Shown here: one piece after another, positions 39,701 to 51,700 of the stretch
Layout: every line of letters starts with the position of its first letter
How positions within the stretch are numbered: the stretch's first letter is position 1
From: Zerene cesonia
Lineage: Eukaryota > Arthropoda > Insecta > Lepidoptera > Pieridae
DNA length: 64,000 nt
Direction: 5' to 3'
Assembly: GCF_012273895.1 (NCBI RefSeq)
Contig: NC_052112.1
Coordinates: forward strand, 3,968,001-4,032,000
Notes under the pieces: model-generated
What the model was told of the DNA's origin: nothing
The model's database searches: none
What the model saw: only the letters and a program-made list of their open reading frames with translations
Translations under genes and position numbers: made by a program

Positions 39701-42700
39701 AACGACCCTTCGGTTATCGATCAGGTCAAGTCTGCGAGCTCCGTCTCACGCTCACGTCATACATCCTCTTGCGAATACAATTATCTGCCTCTGAGTGCTG
39801 AGACTACATGGAGTTATCATAAATACGTGCCGCATTTTACATACTTTCAATTGTTAATAATTATAAAGTAATGGATGTATTGAAATATGCAGTGATTATC
39901 ATGTGCTACGAATGTATTGTGCTTCATGCGTGCTCACAAGTTAGTGTTCACTGTGGATGCGATTTTACATTGCAAGAATTTCATAGCCAGTATGTATTTA
40001 GTTATTTTAATAAAAACATAACGTTATTCTTAGATTTAAATTTTATGTTTACGAAATTACGTAATATACTTTATAGAAGCTTAATTTTTTATTGACATTA
40101 TTATAAGGATATTTCATAAAAAGGCGACTATAAAACTACCTACGCCATTGCTCCTAGCTCCTAACATAGTGCTAGAAATCGTTGTCCTTGTCCTAAATGA
40201 CTTAATGCTTATTATCATTTTGTTAACCTTACTGAAATTGCTTGCCTTATCCGTAAAAACTTTCGGTATTTTTATTCTAGCTACTATACAATAGTAAAAA
40301 TTTTGAGTCTCGATTTGTATTTTTCGATCCTTTTAGAACTACAGAATGTGAAAGGACAACGAAAATCATATTGTAGACGAAAAAATTCAATACGTAAAAT
40401 AATGAAACTGTCAATAAAAATAATCTTTACTTTATATCTTAATATATAAAAATCCAGTGTCATGATGTATGTTCCCAATGAACTCTTCACCAACTCAACC
40501 GATTTTGATGAAATTTGGCATTTTATGTGTAATTTGGTTCAACTTAAGATATAGGATAGTTTTTATTTCGAGTAATTATCCCAATAATTTATAATCTTAA
40601 TATTTTTAATTATTACTCAGCCACAGCAACACTAGGCCGGGTATACTAGTATCTACCTATATTACCTATATTCCCATCATCATCCCCATATCATCTATTA
40701 TCGGAATTGAAGAATACAAATTTTATTATAGGGTAGTTTTATGTTTTCGTCTAATATTCAATATACCTACATACACTAACTGACCGTACGGATGTTGTTT
40801 TGTCATATTATAATATTGAAAAATGAATATGTACATAGTCACTAAGTTTTTTACATTCACCATTGTTTTATATATACAGTGTATGACATATTACTCTTGC
40901 AAAACATTATATCATTTCACATAACACTAAAGATAATATTCCGCAACGAACCGCAGAGTGTCCGATGTAAACAAATTGACGTATAATCATATAATTTCGA
41001 TATAAATTACTATTTTGATATCCGTGGGCGCGATACAGGTACGTGGGCGGCGATCTTATAGAGCGTTACAAGAAACCGCTATCGTACATTTGTATTTACT
41101 TTCACGTGGGAATACGTTGGGTACGCTGAATGGTTAAGGTAACCCGAGCTAAAGAATGTCTTGTTGTGTCTGCTACTCCGAAAATAATACCACCCGCGAA
41201 CGTGGTCTAGAAATGCATCGCCATAACGCTACCACTATCACTTAAATGTAGACCGTGTCTTTGCTGTTTAACAAGTTCTGTACTCGTTAATGTAAGTAAA
41301 CCTTTCAGGGTTCTAGGGAAAGTTTTTCTCACTATATGTTCACTAAATTGGAGATAATATCTCAGATTTCATTTCATTTAATTAATAGGAAAAAGGAATT
41401 ATTAATGTTATTATGTTAGGTACCTGCCATAATAGAATTGAGGAGGTAAGGTTGCTTTGTTTGTTTTCTTATTCGTAAATGAATACGGCAATATGCACAA
41501 AGATTTATGGCGTCACGATTCACGTGTGTTCATTTTAATGTTCTTATCTCACGAGATGTAGATTTACGGCTGACGTACATAGTATAGTTTGTCTTGCGTT
41601 AATACATCAACTATGAAAATGTAATGTTTACCAATCCTTATATGAATACCGTAGGCTAAAAATCATGTTCTTCAAAGGTTTCATCAGATTATTAATTTTC
41701 ATTATTATTAATTTATTTAGGCTATTAAAAAGTACAAGTTTTCTTCTAAGTATAATTACTGGAGGGCTCGATTTTAAGCTCTATTTCATAAAATAAAAGA
41801 AGATATTTTTTTTCTTTTACCTACCTAAAATATCATGCGTAGAGTGTTCACGCAGTTGGCCTTAAATATGGTCTAACTTGCGATGGAATAATATAATTGC
41901 TAACTTCATCATACAATAGGAAAGGTCAACATTAAACTTTATACCTACAACTCCTATCAGTATTCATGTTGTATTTTCTGTTGAGTCAAACAAGCAAAGA
42001 GCTGTTGAGATAACTATAAAATTGGTAGTAAACAAGTTGTTTTCGTCTCAGGGAGGTGGCGAACGCCTGGGAGTGCCGCATCGGCCCGCCCGACCAGCCG
42101 GCGCCCGCCCACCGAGTGCAGAGCCTCTTCAACGACATCGAACTATATCCAACTAAAACTCAGGGTAAGTGCTAAATTCATCTTTGAGTGGTATTTGATA
42201 TTTGGATTAACTGTATTGTAGTTAACTGGCTGATCACAATGAACAAAAGAGTTAATGTGTGTGTATAACGTAGGAAAAAATCGTTTTGATGGAAGTTTCT
42301 TGTAAATTAAGGCATATATTCATATTATATATACCTACGTAGTATATTACTTTACGTTATATATTATTTTTTATTAGGTATAGCTATTGTCTAACCGTTG
42401 AGTACGACAAACATTCGAGCAAATAATTCAAATTTACTCCGATTCGAATTTAGGGCTGTACATTTTCTATATCCTATAGTATTCATACCCATTCGCGTCA
42501 ATAAATGTCTTAATTTAGGTTAATTGTTGCGGTTATGAATAACTTGGATGGAACCCACGCGATGCGGATACGCGCAGGAGGCATGATTTAAGTAAACTTT
42601 ACGATAACTGAATATTGACTAAACAAATGTTAATTTTTTATGATGGGATTAATGGCATGGGAAATTGGTTTAATCTTAATTCCTATTCAAATGAGCTATC

Positions 42701-45700
42701 ACGAAATGTAATCGTACTGATTAAAATTATTATAAAATTTGGCATCGGGCTTTAGACTTGGAGATAATAAATACATATTAAATCTTTTTGGTCTGGAATT
42801 CAATAAAGTCATACTCTAACAGCTTGTAAGGCGAAAGTCTAAAGTCCATGTCATAAATATATGATGAAACATTTAACTGTATCGACATAAAGTCCCGTCA
42901 TTCGCGCAACTGTAATTATAAATTTACTCATCTTCCTTCTTGATGTTTCTAACCCTAATGTGTTTCGAAGAATAGTCATCGATGTGATGAGATAAGAAAA
43001 ACGTCATTGGTGATTCAAACGAAGTGTACATAAAGTTACACAATTATTAGAACAATAAATCCTTGATTCGACAAATGATTTCTGTCTGATAAATGAAATA
43101 TTATGTTAGGGAGATAACGAGCGATGTCGAGTTGTGTTTTATATTTGCAGCTCTTTTTTATCTTTCGATGTAACGGTCTTTGTATTAAACGTTTTTAATA
43201 GTAAATGTTGCATAGCATGCATGTTAATATACATTGCATTACAGTTAGTAATTATTATGTTAGTAAATAAAATTTAATTAACTATTTTTTCCGTAATTGT
43301 ACACATCCACATGGCTTTTTGTAATTCTATTTTCTAAATCTAATCGCAATACGATTGATTAACAAATCAATCGTATTAAATATCACAATAGGGGCCAATT
43401 TACTAACGTATTTTTTTTTTTTTGGTTCACACAATATCTTAATTCTCTTTTTTTGTGTAAGATTTGTTCGACACAGTAAAATAGTTATTAGATCTAAGTT
43501 CTAACAGTCTATGTCATAAAATGCATACAGTGATTTAAACAGTTGACTTCCTGGTCCATTAATCAAACTAGAGTTATTTAAGAGTGGTTTGCTTTATTTC
43601 ATTAAACAACAACGTGTAAACTGCTTTTGCGCTAAGCAACAAATTACACATTTATCTATCACATCGTGTTTTTAAATACACGAAGATTATATTTCATTTT
43701 AGATTTCATTAAATATACAAAGAAAATGCTATATATCAAAATCACTACCATCGTGAACACATAACAAACAAATAATTTAATACGAAAACATTTGTTACGT
43801 TGTTTGTTTGTTTATCCTACTTTATTACAAATTTAAATTTATGATCATATTGTTAAAGTAAGTTACATTTCACAATTAAAGTGATTGTGTGAAGATTCCA
43901 CGTGACTCTTGCCCTTGATGTATGTATTGTTAAGTACGAATGTGGTTATTGATCTCTATCTTTCTATCAGTCTAAGTCGCAGAACATGAATAAAGCGTTT
44001 TATTTTTTTGTTCAATCATATAAAATCCAAAGAGTTATACACTCTCTTTCAATATCGTGCAATATACTTAGTCTGGCCATAAATACTGTTACACTTAATT
44101 ATAAAAAAATATTACATTTGAATTTCGAATCTGTCNNNNNNNNNNNNNNNNNNNNNNNNNNNNNNNNNNNNNNNNNNNNNNNNNNNNNNNNNNNNNNNNN
44201 NNNNNNNNNNNNNNNNNNNNNNNNNNNNNNNNNNNNNNNNNNNNNNNNNNNNNNNNNNNNNNNNNNNNNNNNNNNNNNNNNNNNNNNNNNNNNNNNNNNN
44301 NNNNNNNNNNNNNNNNNNNNNNNNNNNNNNNNNNNNNNNNNNNNNNNNNNNNNNNNNNNNNNNNNNNNNNNNNNNNNNNNNNNNNNNNNNNNNNNNNNNN
44401 NNNNNNNNNNNNNNNNNNNNNNNNNNNNNNNNNNNNNNNNNNNNNNNNNNNNNNNNNNNNNNNNNNNNNNNNNNNNNNNNNNNNNNNNNNNNNNNNNNNN
44501 NNNNNNNNNNNNNNNNNNNNNNNNNNNNNNNNNNNNNNNNNNNNNNNNNNNNNNNNNNNNNNNNNNNNNNNNNNNNNNNNNNNNNNNNNNNNNNNNNNNN
44601 NNNNNNNNNNNNNNNNNNNNNNNNNNNNNNNNNNNNNNNNNNNNNNNNNNNNNNNNNNNNNNNNNNNNNNNNNNNNNNNNNNNNNNNNNNNNNNNNNNNN
44701 NNNNNNNNNNNNNNNNNNNNNNNNNNNNNNNNNNNNNNNNNNNNNNNNNNNNNNNNNNNNNNNNNNNNNNNNNNNNNNNNNNNNNNNNNNNNNNNNNNNN
44801 NNNNNNNNNNNNNNNNNNNNNNNNNNNNNNNNNNNNNNNNNNNNNNNNNNNNNNNNNNNNNNNNNNNNNNNNNNNNNNNNNNNNNNNNNNNNNNNNNNNN
44901 NNNNNNNNNNNNNNNNNNNNNNNNNNNNNNNNNNNNNNNNNNNNNNNNNNNNNNNNNNNNNNNNNNNNNNNNNNNNNNNNNNNNNNNNNNNNNNNNNNNN
45001 NNNNNNNNNNNNNNNNNNNNNNNNNNNNNNNNNNNNNNNNNNNNNNNNNNNNNNNNNNNNNNNNNNNNNNNNNNNNNNNNNNNNNNNNNNNNNNNNNNNN
45101 NNNNNNNNNNNNNNNNNNNNNNNNNNNNNNNNNNNAACATTCTTATCATTCAATTTTATCAACGACTCGGCCAAACCATATAACAGTTAGTAGTGATATC
45201 ACGTAAAACAAAAACATACAATTCCGTTTTTCACTGTACCTAATCTCATGTGTATTGCGTTTACTATACTCCATAATAAAGTTTTGTGTTTGTAAAGGTT
45301 CATTGTATAGATTTTTATGGTCGTCGTTTGGTTTGTGCGAACAGTGGTATTCAAAGTGCGTTTGTTGACCACGCGTTGTGTTTACGTTTTCATTCTGGCA
45401 CTGGATGCTGATCCGGAATTGGATCTCGTCGGCCACATTTTGTATTCAATAATGACAACACAGGTCATTTCGGGTTTCATTCAAAACATTTTGTTTAAAA
45501 CTTTATTATCACAGTTAACACATTGTGTTCGAAAAAAAATTTTTGTATGAAAAGGGAACTCTGATGCTGTGCATTCTGTAGTTATTCTTACTATTATCAA
45601 TAACATACATTGTTAGTTCTTTGGTATCGATCGATAGTAAGTAAGCGATGTTTAAAGTAGATCAAGTGTTCGCCGACAGGCTAAAAGCCCACGTTAGTGC

Positions 45701-48700
45701 TCGTCAATCATTACACCCCGAACTTTGAATGGAGCATTCACCTTACGGCAATACTTTCTAAATTAAGGTGTATCATCACATTAGTCACTCCTATTTATAT
45801 TCGCCTATATTCACTTTACCTCTCTTCCGGACAATGATTGATGATTGATGTTTGTTTTTTGGAAACAGTTGACCATTCTTCGCCACAGTATATTGCTCTA
45901 CAAACCACCTTCAATAAGTTGTAAACGCATATTATGTTAATAAATTCATTAATATCTTACAATGTCTCTTATTCTATACGAAAGAAAGGACTTTGGAATA
46001 TAACATTGATAAAATGGTTGTTGTTGGAACTTACAATTGCGTGTTCGAATGCGTACACTATAATTGTCAACAATTAACCATTTGGCTCGGTATGGTTCGA
46101 AGCCTAGAAATAGTATTAACTGTTACCCTGATTCCCTTTAACCTTTAAGTGGTTATAAATACTGCGTCTTCCTTATTATCTAAGAACTATAAATGGCGTT
46201 ACTCACTGTTGTGACGTAGAAATAACGTTAGACACGGTGGTTGTTGTTGGATATAAAGCGTGGGTTTTGTTCTCGAACACATGATAACATCCTATAGAAT
46301 ACTTAAAATAATTGCTTGTTGCCACACCTACGTACGTTAATAGTCTTATTCTAATTATGCACAACAGCTATCGCGAATCACAGTTAAATATCAGTTGCTA
46401 ATGGGTACTCTTTCAATATTTTTTATTGAACTGAACGAAGTCTTTATGCGTAGGAAAATATTATAATTGATGATGTCACTGGAGCTGTCGGTGACCTTTT
46501 AAATCCGATAAAAAACAGGAATGGTTAAGGCGCCGCGCGCCGCCTCCACGCACGCCGCTCTCGTAGCGTACGTCTTACATGGTAGCGCGTATAAGATTTA
46601 TCCGTATGATTACCATATTCATTATTCATAACTCATAACTGTATTAAGAATCAATGCTATATTTGAGGCAATAAAATATAATTTAATACAGCTCCGAATG
46701 TGTTGGTTTACACGGTATTGTTATTTATTGATAATATATATTTAAATAAAATACATCTGAATGATAGAACCTATCTAGGAGTACAGTATAAGCTGAGTAT
46801 TATTTTAGTTTATTAAGTTGTAATAAAGATGTTACCTACCTTTACTGTCGTTGGTGTTTCACAATAATAATAATTGATCTTTTTAGCATAACGAAAGCAG
46901 TTAGAGACGCGACTGACAATAGGTGCCTTTAACTAAATTAAAAAAGAAGAATTGAAAATTATTTCTCAATAATTGAAAACATAATTATACTTCGGAATTT
47001 GCTTAACTAATTATTTTTATCAAGGCGTTCATTTTGCAATCAGTGGAATAAGTACAACGATTTTAGTATCGATCTTTTGTTCCTTTTATCATTTAATTAC
47101 AAATAAGGATTTTATCACGAATTACGTTAGAGGTTTACATCACACACGTTTATCACGTATTAATATTGCGTTTATATCAGTCTGAACGTGCGTTGTAAAA
47201 TGCAATAAGTCTAAGAGTTTTCGTTTTAAAGGATCATTGCACAAACTATAACTTACGTAATATTGCATAGATGTATATGTTATATCGTATGAAGTAATAA
47301 TGTATGCGAAGGTATTATAATAAATGTCGTTTGCGCAGGTAGCGAGGCGTCGCCGGCGCCATGCGAAGTGTTTCTGGGCGGATCGTGCAACCCCACTACG
47401 TGGAGATCGGATATCGCAATACCGATGCTCAAGAAGATGGGAATTACATATTTTAACCCTGTAAGTTGTTTAAGACTATTTACTTGTTCAGAGAAGATTC
47501 ACACGTATCAAATTATGTTTATGTATGTACCTATATAGTTATCAGCTAGAAAAGTTCTCGGTTGTTAATTTGTTAAAGCCTCTCTTTTTCTGGACTGAGT
47601 AAAAGTCAATTAAGTAAAATATGCGAGTTTCTCTATTGATAATAATAATAAGCTTAAGATATTGTAAACGTAACATCCAATTAAATCAAGTAACGTTTGT
47701 ATTCATGAATTGTAGAAGCCTTTAAAAAGCTGTTGAATACTTTGATGAACTGTAGATAGAATAAATTCGGATTTATCTAATAAATCTTCACACTCAAGAA
47801 TCCCGGTCAGCTAACGATTCGTGTAATATTAATCGTGTGATTTGAATTTGAAACCCACACGTAGAAGTAATCGAGGCGACGACGAACCGCAGTGACATTC
47901 TTCGGCCCGGTCGCAAATTAATGGCAGCGTACAAAAAATTATTGGCAAATCAACCAGCCAGTGACATAAAGTGCGGCATAGCTCATGTTCCGTGACCAGA
48001 CACTGAGGTGATTGTGCGTGTTCCTTGGGCACATTCCACACATTGAACGTGATCGCATTACGCTAATTTGGAAATCGCTTTAAACACGTTTCCATGGAAC
48101 GTATTGTACGATAAAGTTCATCACGCCTGACCTTGCAACGACATAATATATTTCGTAGATACATATCCAGGCGTAGATAAAGAGATTCGCGATGTATCAC
48201 ATACACGAGTGCCTGGGCGATAGGTACAGTTTTATCGTCGGAACAGATGTTCTGAATTATACTATGATAATAAATTGATACTCTATCATCATACCGAGTA
48301 TCTTCACTTTTATATAATGGTCATAAAATAAGACGCAAATAAATAGTTTACCTACTTTTGGAATTTCAATTCAGTAAGATATGAAGGTATGCAATCTATA
48401 ATAAATAATCGGTCAATGATCTAATGATTTGTCAGTAAATCAATTATATGACGCCTGTGACTTGAATTTATGGTTATGATAAAGGCGGATATGAAGATAA
48501 ATATTTCTTACCGCACCTTAAAACACGTACTTACATAGTTTTGGCAATATGTTATAGCGGGTAAAGTTCTTGGAAAATCAATAACAAAATTACAAATCTC
48601 CCAACTGCTATAATTTTTAAACCATCATTTTTACTGTATTGCCTTCGACTACTGGTATAGACTACTAACCAATACGTTATTATTTTTTTTTGATTATATG

Positions 48701-51700
48701 ATTAGGGGCATACGTTTAGGGTAAATATTATAATTTTTTAAGTATGGTCCATCGACACGCTAGCAGATGCACAATAAACCGCGCGATATAGTAATAAAAT
48801 ATACATAATTTGACATTTACTTGCAGCAAGTTGACGATTGGTCGACGGAGCTGATAGAAGTGGAGCACCGCGCGAAGGCGGAGGCGCGCGCGCTGCTGTT
48901 CGTGCTGGACAGCGAGACGCGCGCCGTCGCCGCCAGCGTGGAGGCCGCGCACCTCGCCGCCGCGCCGCGCGACCTGCTGCTCGTGCTCAGGCCCTACTCA
49001 CGCCACCAGACCATCGGCCGAGAGACCATATCGGACCAGTGGGTTTTATTTCTTTTTTAAATAATGGAAGACATTTTTATTTACCTACCTCATACGTTGA
49101 CTTCTTGTATGGGATATTATCTAATGGGATGTATCTATATTTCTAATATGAAGTGTTTATTTTAAAAAGAATAAAGCAATGCAATTCTTATTGTAATACA
49201 ATTCTCATCATCTTTCTTTAATAAAGCGATAATTAAGTATAGAAGTAATAGTAAATGGTATTGTGCATAACTGTAGCGCGGTTCTGTCTGCAGGGAGTAC
49301 GTAGAGCTGTCGCGGGCGCGCGCGACTCTGCAGGAGGCGGTGGAGCGGCGCGGGCTGCCCGCGTTCACGGACATCCCGGCGGCGCTGCGGTGCGCGCGCG
49401 CCGTGCTGCGCGGCGCGCGCACGCACCCGCGCCACTCGCTGGGGCACACCATCCTGCGGCTGAAGCGCGCGTACGACGCGGCGGGCGGCCGCAGCGCGCG
49501 CCTGTCCCGCGCGCGCGCGCTCGACGCGCTGCGGGACGCCACGCGCGCCGACCGCGACCTCGCCGACCGCAGCCTGCCGCCCAACGCCGACGTCGTCGAC
49601 TTCGAGACCTTCTGCGCGGCCGTCGCCGAGCTGGCGGCGGATGCAGGTACTGCTCGATTCTAGTATTGCTATTTAACTCAATTATGGATCATTCAATCGA
49701 AATATATATCAATAGATTGTACTGAAATCAACTTGTCTTGTTGTTTCATACGTGTTATTGAATTGCAGCAGCAATGTTATATTGAATCATTTCCAGCATC
49801 TCAATTGTACGAAGAACTCTGAGAGTAATCTCATGGCATACTACTGTTTAAATACTGAAAAAAGTCATATCACAGATAATTAAGATAGAAGCACACGAAC
49901 TCAATCATGAATAGTTGTGTCAAAGTCCCCTCGTAATAATAACCAAAAGTCTAGTAAATAAAGCTCATTTAAACGCCCACACTAAACAATAAACAAACGC
50001 AAGCACGGTTCCCAGCGGCCAGTACAGATGCGACGTTATGTTGAAGGGTCGCGGCGGCGCGCGGGCGCGGGCGTGGCGGCGCGCGTCCGCCGCGCGTTCC
50101 GTTACCTCCGCGACTTTATCACGTCGCCGACCACCGCCGGTGTGTGCGCGTGCTGATTGGCTTTACGATGTTTTTTATTTGCGATTTTTTCATTTGACCC
50201 TAGATACAGGCTCATAACGCACGTGTAAATATTCCACACATTTGATTGATTCGACCCGAAATGTAAACAGAATTAATATGTACTTTAATTTGGTTCATGC
50301 AGAGTCATAATATATTGCGTCTAACTCATGTTAACAAAGACGATATTAGTATAGTGTAAGAACAATGAATGTGAACACATCTCGGTTATCTTATCATCCT
50401 GTTTCGTGGCACGGAAATATCACTCAGCTTTCATTCTGCGAATACAATCATTTCGTGTGAAGCTGAGTTTGGGTTTTTATTTGCTTTACATTATTTTATA
50501 AAACACCAATGTGTTTATTTTTCAGCTTACTATTTTCGAGAAATGCATACAGTAGTGTTTTTAAAGCTTCTTGTTAAATTGTTTGCTTTATTAGTTCATA
50601 GTGTTTAACTTATGCGATGTAGCAAAAATAAGTAAATTATTGTATTTATGAATTAAAGTATGTATTGCTATCAGCACAACGTGCAATAAAAAGTTCATAT
50701 AACAATGTACTAAAATACTTTGATTAAATTTCGTTCGCACGTTGTTAGTCTTTTATCTCATGAACATTGTTTTTAGTGTCGACGACATATAATAAATTGC
50801 GACTCAATATTGTTTTACTGTTCATGAAACACAGCTTCTTAGGAATCAGATTCATATTTAGAATGTCAATTATCTCCGATATTTTTTTTTTTTAATTAAC
50901 TGTCTATTTAAATAGTTTGATCATAAGTTGTCATAAATGTTAACAATATTTCATACAATTTTAGAATACCAAAGGTCGAACGGTCAAGAGAATGAAGCCG
51001 GCGGCGAGGCGGCGGCGGGCGCGCAGGAGCGCGTGTCGCCGCTCGCACAGCGCCGCGACTCGAACGGCCTGCACGCGCGCAACCCGCGCCTGCGGGCCTA
51101 TGGACAGAAGCTGTCCTTGTTTATACCTAAGGTGAGACGGCTTATAACAATGGGATTTAAGCTGAGCTTTTAAGGTCGAATTCGATCTACTCGTTTTAAG
51201 GATTAATTGAATGATGTTATCAAAATCGATATATGGAACTAACACAAAACGTTAATGTAGATTTAGGAATAAAATTTTTTGTCTCAAAATCACACTAGGT
51301 GATCTTAGTATAGCATCAATTATATTATAATGCTATTGCTGTACATTATATCGCAATATACAATATAGTATAGCTATGACGGATGTTTCAGCTATTGGTA
51401 TTCGAAAGCTCCACTTCCAGGCGCCACTTTATATATATTTAATTCGAACGTGCCATAACATGTCGAGTGTATGGGTGTTGCAGAACGGCGGTAGCGGCGG
51501 GGGTGGCAACAAGGCGGAGGCGTCGGGCGAGAGCAGCGGCGACAGCGTGTTCACGCCGGGCACGGAGCGGCGGCTCGACCGCCTGCCCGCCATGCTGGGC
51601 GCGCCCACGCACGACGTCTACCTCGCCGGCGCCTTCCCTGTAAGTGCATCGCCCAACACATAACACAGATGCAAACACACACACAACACCTGCACGTACA

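Noticed and set aside
47829..48041. 70-codon minus-strand frame in raw intron 5
   Set aside because: The other copy of this segment carries frame-changing differences and no exon signals; treated as chance.
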